Source: Oikopleura dioica (taxonomy: Eukaryota > Chordata > Appendicularia > Copelata > Oikopleuridae). Taken from it: a DNA stretch of 64,000 nt. The stretch is from contig OU015567.1 of NCBI GenBank assembly GCA_907165135.1, positions 4,097,001 through 4,161,000 of the forward strand. Reading direction: 5' to 3'. Under the pieces are notes generated by a model. It made no database searches. It was not told the DNA's origin and was given only the letters and a program-made list of their open reading frames with translations. Every line of letters starts with the position of its first letter. The stretch's first letter is position 1. The position numbers were made by a program, and so were the translations under genes. Positions 23,025 through 34,832 of this stretch are shown here, in pieces.

Positions 23025-26000
23025 CTATTCATTACGCCTGTTTACATTTGGGGTCCGTCGAGCCAGCTTCAAGGACTAAGGGAGTCAATCGGAGTTGCCA
23101 TTCGATTGAACAGAACTCTTCTGCTCCCGCCGTTTCTGACGCACAATTCGGACCCGATTGGAGGAGACAAACCTGTACCTGTTGATGTCAGACTTGATAT
23201 TCCAGAACTGAGGTAAATAAACAAAAAATATGATGAACAAGCAATTTATCAATAAGAGTTTTTTATCGATAAAAAACCTGAGTCAGGGTCTAACAGAGCT
23301 CAAATGAAAAGCCGCGTAGCGGCTTTTTTAAAAACGAAGCCGCAAAGCGGCTTCGCCAGAGTTTTTTTAACATATTTGCGAAGCCGCTTTGCGGCTTCGT
23401 TTTCAAAATAGCCGCTACGCGGCTTTTCATTTGAGCTCTTCTAGACCCTGACTAAGGTTTTCTACACAGGTTGCCGAGTCCAGCCTCCTCTTCCTTTAAA
23501 ATCTTTGTCATGAGATATTACCAAGCTCTTTTTGTGATCTCATGTTTCGAATTCTCCTGTTTGAAGGAATGAGCCGCAGAAACAAGTGCTCGCAAAGTTT
23601 TTGCACGTGGCGAGTGTAATTCTGGTTTTCGTGAATCAAAAATTCGATTACACAAGTTGACAGTGAAAGAAGCTCACTTAAAATTGGAAATTCTCGCGTT
23701 TTTAATCAAAGATCATAAATAATGAAATTTATTCAGAAAGCTGATTTCGATTGGATTCACCGAGTCTCTGACCTGTCGCCAAGCTGACGTCGTGTTTTCT
23801 GCGCGCGGAATTTACCAAAAGCCAGATGACTCGTTTCCAATGCAGGAGCGAGTAAAACGGATTTCCGCCTTTGAAAAAGCGACCCAGATGGAAGTGCTGA
23901 GACGAGACGAAGCCCAAAGCAGCGACTTTCTTGAAAAACCGTTTTTGGCCGACTCGATGCCAAGTCCAAAAAGCCCGAAGCTCAGTGGAGCGGGAATGCA
24001 GTTCAGGAATGTTTCGACAATTTTTAAAGGTGCTTAGTTATCCCAGAGCAAAATTTAAATGATGCTAAACATCAGACTTAACCAGGGGTCTAAATTCGCA
24101 GTGCGAATTCGCTTTATTGCGAAGCGATGCGAAGCGAAGCGAATTCGCTTTCGCTTCGCTTCGCACTGGAGAGCAGAATTCGCTTCGCTTTCGCTTCGCA
24201 AAAATTCCCAAATTTTCGCATAAATTTTCGCACAGCAAGCGACTTTGCTGTTCGGAAGATTCTTTATCAAAGAGTTGGAGAGGGGCATTATTGATGCCGT
24301 TATAAATTCAAGTTTTCTCAGTCTTGTCAAGACGAGTCTAATGGTGGGTCTAACTGGATACACGACGTTTTCAGCATACCGACGTTTTCAGCAACCGACG
24401 TTTTCAGCATAACGATGTTTTCAGCGCCGCTGAATTCGTCGGTTTGCTGAAAACGTCGGTTTGCTGAAAACGTCGTTTTTCACCTGAAAACGCGTGGGCG
24501 TTTAGAGAGGCAATCATTTTATCAAACTACATCTGTAAACGATATTTCCGTAAATCGTAAAATAACATAAAATCGATGTAATATTAATGAATCATTTACA
24601 AAAGATTATATTTAATAAAATTATTATTTTTATCTTTTTCAATATTGATTTATCATTATTTTCATTGTTTTAAAACAGATTCACGAAACTTGATAATACG
24701 TTTATACTGTAAACTTTCTGGTGATTTATAGTGACTAATGATTATTATGATAATAATGTATTAGGAAGTAATTTAGCTAATTCTTACTTTTTTCTAAATA
24801 ATGCATAATAACGTTTTCTAAATAATGCATTCTTAATGACTCATTTAGAAATGCTTTTAAACTATTAACTAGCCAATTAAATTGCGAGAACCTCGCCTTT
24901 AGATCCATTTGGTTTGAAAATTTCGTTCCGGCAAACGCCCACGCGTTTTCAGGTGAAAAACGATGTTTTCAGCAAACCGACGTTTTCAGCATAACGACGT
25001 TTTCAGCGCCGCTGAATTCGTCGGTTTGCTGAAAACGTAGATTGCTGAAAACGTCGGTATGCTGAAAACGTCGTGTATCCGGTCTAACTCTCAATAAATC
25101 CAAGGATTGACTGGTTATCAAGCTGGTTTTACCCCGGAAAACACGTTGTCACCACCCTTTTTTATTGTAAATAAGCTAGAATATTTTTTGAATGATCAGA
25201 ATGATCCAGGGGTCTAAATATCAGCCGAAATCCTAGTGCGAAAGCGAAGCGAAAGCGAACCATTTTTTCAAATTTTTTGCGAAGCGAAAGCGAAGCGAAT
25301 TCTTCGCCCATGTGCGAAGCGAAAGCGAAGCGAAATATCATTGAAAATTGCGAAAAAAAGCGAAAATTTTTTCGCTTGAATTGAAACGCATTCTCTGGCC
25401 AGAATCTTTAGCAATCAGCCACTCAAAAGCAAAGATGATTTCAAAAACCTATTTTCGGGGCAGAAAATTACAAAAAAATCTGTTACTGTACTTTTTTCAG
25501 CTCGTCAATATAAGTTGAATGGTTGGTCTTACTGATGATAATTCCAAGTTAGTAATAAACTCGATAGCAGAGGTGACCGTTCGGGCATCGGGAAGTCGGG
25601 GAATACGGACGATTTTCGGGCAAAATGTGTTCGGCCGGGCATTCGGACGGCTCAGCCCCTTAAGTTTGACCGGGCAAAAGCGGGCATTCGGGCATTTGGG
25701 CAATTTCGGCACTTTCGGGGAATTCAGCGCTTTCGGGCAGTTGGTTAAGCCCGCGCCGAGAAAAATTCTTAACTTTCGCATTCTTTACAACTATTTTTGC
25801 TCTCTTGCTCCTCTAACTAAATCAAAAGCCTCTAGAAACTTATTTCTCTAGCCCTTATCTATCGACGATTTCTTGCCCGAATGGGCACCCTTGCTCGATA
25901 GGAGATGAGATCATCTTCGATTCTAGATAAGCCCTGTTCATAAAGATCATTCTGATCATTCAAAAAATATTCTAGCATACTTACAATAAAAAAGGCTGGT

Positions 26001-29000
26001 GACACCGTGTTTTCCGGGGTAGGACCAGCTTGATAACCAGTCAATCCTTGGAATTATTGAGAGTTAGACCCACCATTAGACTCGTCTTCACAAGACTGAG
26101 AAAACTTGAATTAATAACGGCATCAATAATGCCCTTTTCCAACTCTTTGATAAAGAATCTTCCGAATAGCAAAGTCGCTTGCTGTGCGAAAATTTATGCG
26201 AAAATTTGGGAATTTTTGCGAAGCGAAAGCGAAGCGAATTCTGCTCTCCAGTGCGAAGCGAAGCGAAAGCGAATTCGCTTCGCTTCGCATCGCTTCGCAA
26301 TAAAGCGAATTCGCACTGCGAATTTAGACCCCTGAATGATCTTTATGAACAGGGCTTATCAAGAATCGAAGATGATCTCATCTCCTATCGATCAAGGGTG
26401 ACCATTCGGGCAAGAAAACGTCGATTGGGCATCCGAAATTCGGATTATGCCCGGCCGAAATCAAGGGCCAAGAGTCGCGCCGTCCGAATGCACAGTCGAG
26501 CTGGTGATGGGATTTTCAAGAGATAAGGGCTAGAAAAATAAGTTTCGAGAGGCTTTTGATTCAGTTAGAGGAGCAAGAGAGCGAAAATAGTTGTAAAAAT
26601 GCGAAATTTAAGAATTTACCTCGGCGCGGGCTTAACCAACTGCCCGAAAGCGCTGAATTCCCGAAAGTGCCGAATTTGCCCGAAATGCCCGCTTTTGCCC
26701 GGCCAAATTTAAGGGGCTGAGCCGTCCGAATGCCCGGCCGAGCACATTTTGCCCGAAAATTGTCCGTTTTCCCCGACTTCCCGATGCCCGAACGGTCACC
26801 CCTGATATCGAGTTTATTACTAACTTGAAATATCAACAGTTAGACCCACCATTCGGCATATATTGACGAGCTGAAAAAGTACAGTAACAGATTTTTGTAA
26901 TTTTATGCCCCAAAAATAGGTTTTTGAAATAATCTTCGCTTTTGAGTGGCTGATTGCTAAAGATTCTTGCCAGAGAATGCGTTTCAATTCAAGCGAAAAA
27001 TTTTCGCTTTTTTCGCAATTTTCGAGGATATTTCGCTTCGCTTTCGCTTCGCACATGGGCGAAAAATTCGCTTCGCTTTCGCTTCGCAAAAAATTTGAAA
27101 AAATGGTTCGCTTTCGCTTCGCTTTCGCACTAGGATTTCGGCGGATATTTAGACCCCTGACTTAACCTCTTAAGGATATAAGCTATGAATTTGAACTTTC
27201 GTAGCGCCTAAAAGCGTAGTAGGATCATTTTCATTTCAAAAGCAATCCTACCTAAAAATGCACGCAAAAGTCAAATATGGTATTTTTAAAAAATTTTACT
27301 GAAAATTTTCCTTTTAGAGCGATTTCAAATCTTACTCTCTCGATTCCTCGAATTTTTCCCACTAAATCGGTCCAGTTTTTTCGATAAATAACTTCTCTTA
27401 ACCCTTATCTACAAAATTGACGGATCAGTTTTCCCTAATTCTGACCGAAACCGATTTTAGAGCCATTTCCATGAGGTTTACCAAGCGCGTGAATAGTGTA
27501 AAAGCGGCGCGCTGGGCGCTCGCTCTCTCGACTCCTCTTTTCCGTGAGAGTGGCGCGGTTGAGCGGAGCGCTCTGATTGGTTGCAAGCGAAAAAGCACAA
27601 AAAGAAGAAAAACACGAGCAAGAAAGAGGAAACGCTATAATAAAAATTCGAAAGAGTTTTGAAATAAAAGCCCGTCAATTTTCTAGCTTAACATCATCGA
27701 AATAAAAGACACGGTTTAGTTTCAGCAATTCAATGGAAAAATTTCGAGAAATCGAGAGAGTAAGATTTGAAATCGCTCTAAAAGGAAAATTTTCAATAAA
27801 TTTATTTTTAAAAGTACCATATTTGAGTTTTGCGTGCATTTTTAGGCAGGATTGCTTTTGAAATGAAAATGATCCTACTACGCATTTAGGCGCTACGAAA
27901 GTTCAAATTCATAGCTTATATCCTTAAGTCATGCTGGCCCATTTTGAGCTCCAAGAGAAAAATAATTGAGGAATAAAAATTTGGATGAACGAAAATCCGT
28001 CAAATCGTGATCATGTAATCTCTATCGGTCCGCTCAGCGAGCATTTTTTCTAAATAAACTTTCAAGTGCTAATTCGATTTTCATAAAATAAACGGGATTA
28101 TCGATCTTCACGATGCTATCTCGAGCCTTTCGCCTCGTAAAAAGTGATTATATTTAGCAAAAGATTCATTTTTTCAATGATTTCTGATTGAAAAATCACA
28201 GTATTTTAGAATCAAACTATAATTAAGAGTAGCTCTCCTGTTGAATTGATCAATTAAACCTCGTTTGTTGTTGAAACAGGCGAAAGTTATCGCTCAGACA
28301 CTTTGCAGAGTGAATACAACTCGACTGATACCTGTGCCACCTGGTTGTTTCCATTCAACAACTACAAATATCCCGTTGTTTGGTCAGCAAAAGATACCCC
28401 TCTCACCAGCGGCGAGCAGTTCTTCTATCAGGTAACTTTCCAGAATAATCATAATCGGGCGGCACTGGGCGGCACAAGGCGGCGCTATTCAGTTATTTCC
28501 CAATTTGTTTTTCGTTTTTAGCAATTTCCCCTTACCATAAAAAGCCGAGTGTCTACTGGAAATGATCCTGTTTTGTGGAAAATACTCCAAATGTATCTAT
28601 ATTTATACACAAATTCTTTGCTTTGAGTCAAATCTATATAATCGACTCTTTTTAATTGCATAAAAAGCCGCCTCTAATTAGTAAAGCTCAAGGTTGATAA
28701 ATTCTAATAATGAATTTAAGATCGTCCAACACACCCGAAAGCCAGAGTACATTCGACAAATGACCACTCGGTTCATGGAGGAACAACTCAATGGACCATA
28801 CGTTGCGATGCATTACAGATACGACGCGATTGAGTGGTCAAATGTCTGTGCTCGGCCGCAGAAAGGACGAAAAGGAGAAGTCTGCGAAATTTTAGAAAAA
28901 ACTGGCTCAAAGGGTAAGATGAAAGGAGGAAAAGATGGAAGCTTAATTTATTATTCAGGTCTTGCCCTTGCGCTATCTCGTTTTATCTTGCAAACTGGCG

Positions 29001-29809
29001 CCTTTATCTCAGGCCTCCCACCGAGATCCTCCGTTATCTATGTCTCGTCGCCCCCGTCTGAAGCGCGAAATATTCGTGAAGTCATGAATCTTGCTGAAAA
29101 GATCTTGGAGGGAGAAGGTAAAGCCCCCTTTATCAAGCCCTTTTCTTAATTTTTTTTCAGGCTGGAACATCAAAATCGTCAGTACACTAGACACGACTAA
29201 ATATCTCGAAGAAAACTACGGCAACTGTGGTGTTCTGGGAGATTTCAAGTCCGAAGTGATAAGTCTAGTTGAGCAGGAAATCGCCTACCGAGGGGATTAT
29301 CTGCTTTTTTCGGAGCTTTCAGGTAACAAGCGATTTTCAGAAAACGAAAAAATTGGACAAAATTCGCGCATTAGATCAGATTTTATGACATTATCAATTT
29401 CACGAGTTCGATTTCGGCTCAAAATTATTCAAATTTTTTTTTTCTAAAAAAATTTCTCTAAAATCGACCGAAAAAACACAAAAAATTTAGAAAATTTTTT
29501 CATAATTTTTTCGAAAGATATTCGTTTTTGATTGGGCGTAAAAGGAAATACTGATTTTTGATTGGCTCAAATTAAATTTCAGGCTGGTCGGCTAATGTAC
29601 GAAAGGAGCGAATCCTGGATGACAAGTATTTCAACGAAATGTCCGTGATCAAGCTAGTAGAGGACTTTGGCCCAGCCAGTCCCAACTACAGTCACGCCGC
29701 ACTGTACTCAAAGGTGGAAGAGGAGAAAAAGCGGCTAGCGATGGAGCAGATTCAACTAGCGCAGAAGACGCCGGCGGATTTCGGAATTCGACAAATTCAG
29801 AATTCCTAA
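23025..29809 (+). CDS. O-fucosyltransferase-family glycosyltransferase, 5' end not found
   Basis: Seven exons in consistent phase: 23025..23212, 23737..24029, 28280..28431, 28721..28913, 28959..29117, 29161..29322, 29583..29809 (458 codons). Early SSQLQGLRESIGVAIRLNRT followed by LLLPPF matches the start of the GDP-fucose protein O-fucosyltransferase fold; YVAMHYRYDAIEWSNVCA matches the HxR donor-binding motif region (His-Tyr-Arg here); ASPPSEAR-like and FSELSGWSANVRKER segments match the C-terminal half. Expected to transfer fucose to protein in the ER/Golgi. A signal or anchor exon must lie upstream and was not identified. Introns are small except 23213..23736, which holds one inverted-repeat element, and 24030..28279, a 4.25-kb intron full of nested foldbacks. 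POFUT1 or a related family member cannot be told apart here. Confidence 0.82.
23270..23485. mobile_element. Inverted-repeat element in fucosyltransferase intron, copy 5
   Basis: AACCTGAGTCAGGGTCTA at the left, complement TAGACCCTGACTAAGGTTTT at the right, followed by CTACACAGGTTGCCGAGTCC. Inner arms GAGCTCAAATGAAAAGCCGC also pair with the right side, so about 170 bp folds into one long hairpin with nested AAGCCGC-GCGGCTT hairpins. Confidence 0.72.
24080..27160. mobile_element. Nested long inverted repeats (foldback block) inside an intron
   Basis: Blocks pair in inverted orientation: 24080-24355 with 26062-26332, 25090-25200 with 25955-26061, 25208-25527 with 26842-27160, 25527-25860 with 26525-26841, and 25861-25952 with 26332-26425. 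Ends carry AGGGGTCTAAAT and ATTTAGACCCCT, inner borders GGGTCTAACT or AGTTAGACCC. Subterminal tracts are simple GCGAAGCGAAAGCGAAGCGAA repeats. No transposase frame was found. The order shows that at least one palindromic element inserted into another. Arms are imperfect, so the block is not a recent assembly inversion. Confidence 0.75.
24356..25080. mobile_element. 725-bp inverted-repeat element with 9-bp target duplication
   Basis: Starts GGATACACGACGTTTTCAGC and ends with its complement GTCGTGTATCC; flanked on both sides by GGTCTAACT (24347..24355 and 25081..25089). Ends consist of repeated ACGTTTTCAGCA units in both orientations; a further inner inverted pair ends in GCGTGGGCG. AT-rich centre without coding capacity. 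A 9-bp duplication with long internally repeated ends fits Mutator-like or foldback elements. It inserted into the left arm of the older foldback block. Confidence 0.82.
27170..27927. mobile_element. Foldback element flanked by TTAA
   Basis: Arms of about 190 bp (27174-27360 and 27738-27923) are inverted copies, beginning GGATATAAGCTATGAATTTG and ending with its complement, directly flanked by TTAA on both sides. TTAA duplications are typical of piggyBac-type elements. The loop (27361-27737) contains a CTGATTGGTTGC motif and a short frame on each strand, neither recognisable. Confidence 0.7.
29530..29565. promoter_or_regulatory. Paired TGATTGG sites, 30 bp apart, in an intron
   Basis: TTGATTGGGC and TTGATTGGCT with GATTGG at 29530 and 29560, inside the last intron of the fucosyltransferase gene. 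Confidence 0.4.
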
Positions 29810-30200
29810 ACGCGGGATTTGTTTTGCGCTAGAATCATGTTCAACGAGAAAATTCAAGGGAAAAGGGTTTAAGACGTAGATGTGTATCGAGCTCTAGTTG
29901 TTTTTGTTTTTGGAAAATTGCAGTTGTTTTCTGGGAAGCATCAGAAAGAACTTAAAATGCACTTAGAACGTGAAATGAACCGCTCAAGTGATCGTTTTTT
30001 AATTCTACTCCCCTGAAATTATCCTTTTCTTTTGTGGTCGCAATAATTACACCTCCCAGTTTTTCGAGCGTTTCAACTTTCAGTTTTCGAATAAAAAAAA
30101 ACGCTTACGAAGATAACTTTCCCGCTCGAAAATGCCAAATTTGATTGTATTTTTGAAAGTTGGTACTTATTTAAGGGTATCACCCTCAAATAGAGAGTCA
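29810..30200. other. Gene-free 3' flank
   Basis: 3' flank of the fucosyltransferase gene; no further gene seen. A repeated TTAAGGGTATC-like phrase occurs near 30171 and 30316. Confidence 0.35.
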
Positions 30201-30810
30201 CAAGTGACCATCTTTTAAAACCAATTTTATCACGGTAAAACATAAAGATTTGAAGAAATTTGCTCTATAAAATTGTTGTTTTTCAAGTGCTACCTCCTTA
30301 AGATCCATTATAATCTTAAGGGTATCTCCCTTATTCGCGGCCTCAGCCACTCTAAAACAATCAAACCACGTCAGTCTCGACGCATCTTTATCAGAACTAT
30401 CATTTTTGAACACTTTTTCCAGCAGCAAGGTAGTCTTATCTCAGTTGATGCAACAACAAGCTCGTCATCCCCATTTTTCTCTTGTACGTCCAGCAGGGAC
30501 AAATTGGCTCCACTTGAGGACTCTCGCTCTGGAGCGTCTTGCAAAGCTCCTGGAATTGTGGGAACCTGTTTTACACAAAAACGCAAGGAAAAACATGGCG
30601 CCCTTTGTTTCTTGCCCAACTGATTTTTCGGTTATTTTTATTTTCAACAACAAAATAAGGGCCTACAGTATCATTGTCTTCCAAAAAAACCCTTGACAAA
30701 GCACTGTACAGAAAAACGCCTGAATCTCGTCCATTCCTTCTCCTGCTCCCGACCCGCTGCTGCCATAATCTTCAACATCTTCGACCTCAGAGTACAAAAT
30801 GTTCTCAAAC
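30201..30810 (-). CDS. Possible gene with acidic exons, unresolved
   Basis: Minus-strand open pieces look coding: one near 30810-30716 (SEVEDVEDYGSSGSGAGEGM), one near 30566-30400 (VPTIPGALQDAPERESSSGA then NLSLLDVQEKNGDDELVV), and one near 30428-30201 (ASRLTWFDCFRVAEAANKGD). GT and AG borders can join the first two, but the second and third need a non-canonical junction or a one-base correction near 30430. No start codon or family recognised. Confidence 0.3.
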
Positions 30811-31100
30811 AAAAACACACAAAATATTCCTCTATCTGTAAATATTCTTTCTTTCTCCTCAATTTTTGAAATATTCAGATTTTTTTTTCGAATATTTCAA
30901 AGTTTCAAATCGGTCCATAATTCCAAGTAAAGGCAGAAAAGAGTTGATTATGCCGAGCTTGGAAAGGCTTTTCTTAAAAATCAAGAAGTTTTGACTGAAA
31001 AATTAGCCACGTGATCGTTTTCGCCGAAAGTCGACAGTTTTCTCAAAGTTTTCTTTTTGCGCGAATCGCTAGAAAAACCTGGTTTTTCAAGGCAGACGAC

Positions 31101-32110
31101 GGATTGAGTTGGCCCACTCCGCACGTGGGGCCAAGGCACAGGAGGTGTCAAGCCGAGAGTCAATAGATGCAAGGGACCACGCCGCCGGGGCGAACTCCTG
31201 CAGAGTACGGTTCCGGGCAAAGTTTGGAGCAAGTCCCGGTGTGGGACCTTCAGTAAACAGAATCAAAGGTCACATTGAGCGCGAGATCAGGATCAAGCTC
31301 ATCTCCGGATAAGACCTTAAAGTGAAGATAAAGACGACCAAAAATAAAATTTGATGAAACTACGCCATAGACGGTAATCAGGGGCGTAGAATCCGAATCT
31401 TTGGTCGAAAAAGACTTTTAATGTCAAATGAGCCAAGGGCAGGAATCTTTACAACAATTACTGCCCTTTTTCTGCCTTCTGTTTGAGTCTTTAGCTGCAA
31501 GTTATATGTCGCAACTGTCTTTTTAATTTTCAAATCGGAAGCAATTAAGATTGACAAACTTTTATCAAGCAGCTGATAGAACAAATAACTAATTAAGGAA
31601 AAGATTTAATAAAAGAACTTCAAAAAAATGACGCTCAGGATCCAGAAAATACTAGATAACCAAGGGCAGTAATCTTTACAACAAATACTGCTCTCATAAG
31701 AAATGAGCCTCTCCGGAACTAGGAAATACTTTCAGAAATTAAGGGCAGTAATTGTTCTAAAGATTACTGCCCGTGGCTTATTTGTCATTAAAAGTCTTTT
31801 TCGATCAAAGATTCGGATTCTACGCCCCTGATTACCCTATTGGGCGTAGTTTCATCAAATTCTATTTTTCGGTCATCTATATCTTCATTTTTAGGGCTGA
31901 TCCGAGGATGAGCTTGATCCTAATCTCGGGCTCAATGTGACCCTTGATTCTGTTTACTCAAGGTCTCACACCGAGACTTGCTCCAAACTTGGCCCCGAAC
32001 TGGACTCTGCAGGAGTTCGCATCGGCGGCGTGGTCCCTTGCATCTATTGACTCTCGGCTTGACACCTTCTGTGCCTTAGCCCCACGTGCGGAGTGGGCCA
32101 ACTCAATCCG
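31101..32110. mobile_element. 1-kb foldback element
   Basis: GGATTGAGTTGGCCCACTCC at the left end, its complement at 32091-32110. Inverted arms extend inward with small interruptions (GAGCTTGATCC, AGGGGCGTAGAATCCGAATC and GGGCAGTAAT segments pair across the centre). Arms share an ORF-like stretch in each direction, which is only the same arm read twice. The left duplication breakpoint (31247) falls inside its left arm. Confidence 0.72.
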
Positions 32111-32943
32111 TGTTTCCCCGTTTTTCACTTGATGGTTCGTAAAAAAACCCTTTTCCTGTAAATATTTTTTCTCGCATTTTTTTTCTTTTTCGGGTTCAGA
32201 AAAGTTCAACAAAAAATTTTCGCGCCTTGAAAAAATTATTTCGAGATTTAAAATTTTACAAGTCAAGATGGCGCCCTTATCAGCTCAATTTTTACTGATA
32301 AGAGAAATAAATTTAATTTTGAACTTGAACCCGTTGCTTCAGAAAAGGCTGAAGCAATTTCTTTCATTTTCAATTTCGTCTTTCTTTTTTTAACAAAGGG
32401 TTGAATAAAATTAACCCTTTGGAATTCAATCGTCCAATAAAATGGCAGATAGAAAATCTGGTTATCCATTTGCCGGACTTTTTCTTTGAAAACTGAGACA
32501 AGAAGCAAACTCACGAGGGCATTTTTCTGCCGATGTCATTTTTCATCAATTTTAGTCCTGTCAAGTCACGTGAGTGAAAATTCAAAAACTTCAAATCAAC
32601 TACAAATCCGCCCGGAATTCGGGAGAAGCCCAAAATCCGTTAAAAACCAGTCTTTTAACTGTCCGAAGCCAATTCAAAAAGCCCTCACGTGACCAAGACA
32701 GAAGCCATTTTTGGTGGAATAAGATATGACATCTGTTATGTACACAAATTCAAAAACCCAATAACTTAAATTTTGAACCAACAATTTTGCGATCATAGAT
32801 TCTTTCTCGGAAATATGCAATTTTGAACGTATTTAATTCTAGCGTAAAAGTAAAGAGCTTGGACTAATACTTTTTATGCTGTACGAATAAATAAAACAAA
32901 CATTCATCATCATATATTTTATTGAAAAGGAAATTGCCAAGAT

Positions 32944-34183
32944 TTAGTAGAACTCTTGTCGTTGAATTTCAGAAGTAGTGCGGATCATTTCTACGTTGAT
33001 GTTTTCTTCGTTTACAACTGGTCCTAAAACCGGTTTGAAAACAGAAAATCGGACCGAAACTCACACCATCGCTGACTTTTTGGTACTCCTCTTCATTTTC
33101 CTCTTCTTCCGGCCAGTGAGCAGAAATGACAAATAAGTAGCAAAGGGAACCAATAACGCCTAGATTTGAATTTAAGAAATCCTTATTTACGCATCATTTT
33201 TACCTCCAACAAGAGGAGCAACAAGTGGAATCCAGAAAAAGTGCCCAGAACCTGCGATAGCTTCGGTTCCGTACATGATCAGTGAGAAAAGTCGTGGGCC
33301 AAGATCTCGGGCAGGATTGATGGCTCCACCACCATTTGCTCCGTATGACAAACCTAGGAATATTGACTGTATAGAAAGATCTTTGAGAGCTCCTACCGAT
33401 TGTACAAGCAGCTAGGCCAATAAGAAGTGGGGCAGCTCCACCAGGATTGGCATTTCGGTTGTCAGTGACGCTGAAGATGACTTTGAGCGGTTCTTTTTTT
33501 TTGTCGAGATGGAATTATTTGTATTTTTATGTCAGAAGAGAGCCGGTCCTGTAATAAGGATCCAAGTACCAATAACCTGGTCAAAGAAAAGATTTCCAGC
33601 TGAAATCTCGAAATCTCCCGTCGGCCAAGTAGCGTAAAATCCGGTCAAATCATGCGAAGAAAGATTCTTGTTCGAGGTCAAATACTCTTCCTCGGCCTTG
33701 TATGCACCGTAAACGAAGAAACAACTTGAACGGTTATTTAGATACCAAATTTTTAATAGAATCTTACCTCAAAAACGCCCCCATGATCTGCGAAATCGAA
33801 TAAAGGAGAAACATAACGGCATTTTCTCCCGCTGTTTTTCCGAGTCTCCCCAACGTCGCCATCGCAATCGTCACTGCTGGATTCACATGTCCTCCAGAAA
33901 CACCGGCAGAGGCGTAGATTCCGAAAGCCACGGCCAAACCGTAGGCGAAGCAGACGGCGAAAATTCCTGTCTCTTTGTAAGCGCCTTCGTGGACAGCTCC
34001 GTTTCCGACGAGGCAAAGGATGAAGGTGCCGAAGAATTCAGCAAGACAGATGCGGATCATCGGATTTGAGATTCGGCATTTTTGTTTGATCAGCGCCTCT
34101 AGAAATAATCATCAAGATTTCAACCTTTCTTCGAGTTCCAAGAATAAAAAATTTTCTATAAGAAAAATTTTACCAAATGACAT
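32944..34183 (-). CDS. Aquaglyceroporin, copy 1
   Basis: Seven exons: 34183..34174, 34098..33768, 33724..33549, 33492..33397, 33353..33204, 33159..33067, 33023..32944; 936 nt, 311 residues. Membrane channel for water and glycerol-like solutes. First pore motif GGHVNPAVT, second GAINPARDLGPR; the Asp after NPAR and the long extracellular loop are aquaglyceroporin (AQP3/7/9/10, GlpF) features. FATYP-like FYATWPTGDF and FFDQVIGTWILI match AQP3 blocks. Intron 33493..33548 is GA-AG, forced by the frame (ILIT joined to EPLKVIFSVTDN). The first exon codes for only three residues and a third. The acidic C-terminus (EEEENEEEYQ) is cytosolic. Confidence 0.93.
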
Positions 34184-34832
34184 CTTCTCTAGAATAAAAT
34201 GAAATTTGGACGGAAATATTCCCGGCATAGAGAATTGAGGTCATCAAGTTTATTATTTTGTAAAGTGCATTCGAAAGTGGAGCCAAATACTGGCATGAAA
34301 TAAATGGTATGCAGCGTGGAATTCAAAAAGCAAATAAAAAAATGCGAATAGCTCCTCTCCCATATTGGCATATTTTAAGTTCAACCTTCGTTTTTGTTCG
34401 AAAACTAACAATAATTGAGCAAGTGCGGGAGCGCAAAAGATGACGCCATGGAACGGCGTAACATTGATTGACCGAGCGGGTGCGACAAGCGTTACATACC
34501 AAGACATAAACAGATTGCCCTTATCCTTTAACGGACTTCGAGCTCAGCAGCCCGAGGAGATATCAACACCAGCTGCATTTTATTTTCATTAATCGCGCTT
34601 GTTATGACACCTCATTCTTCTAGTCTTCTCGTCAACGATTGAGAAGAAGAAGCCCTAACTTGGCATTTTCTTCTCAAGAAAAAACGAAGAACGACACTTT
34701 TTTCTATCATTTTAGCTTGATAAAGTGCGCTTCAAAAATTCTGACCGCTGTTTAAATCATCAAAAATCAATGCTGCTAATGGATGTTGATCTCCGCGAAT
34801 TCTTCATTTTTCAAAACTTTAGTTGAGAGTAA
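34184..34832. promoter_or_regulatory. Divergent promoter region between aquaglyceroporin and two-span gene
   Basis: About 650 bp between the two divergent start codons, repeated at 38432-39080. No further gene; frames here are shadows. Core promoter elements could not be identified with confidence. Confidence 0.4.

Noticed and set aside
24055-24363. Repeated open frames with Arg/Ser/Glu-rich products in 24-27 kb
   Set aside because: They are translations of GCGAAGCGAAAGC simple repeats in inverted-repeat arms, open by composition only.
31958-32266. 102-codon minus-strand frame (and its duplicate at 36209)
   Set aside because: It is the foldback arm read through; the opposite arm gives a similar frame in the other direction, and no protein family is recognised.
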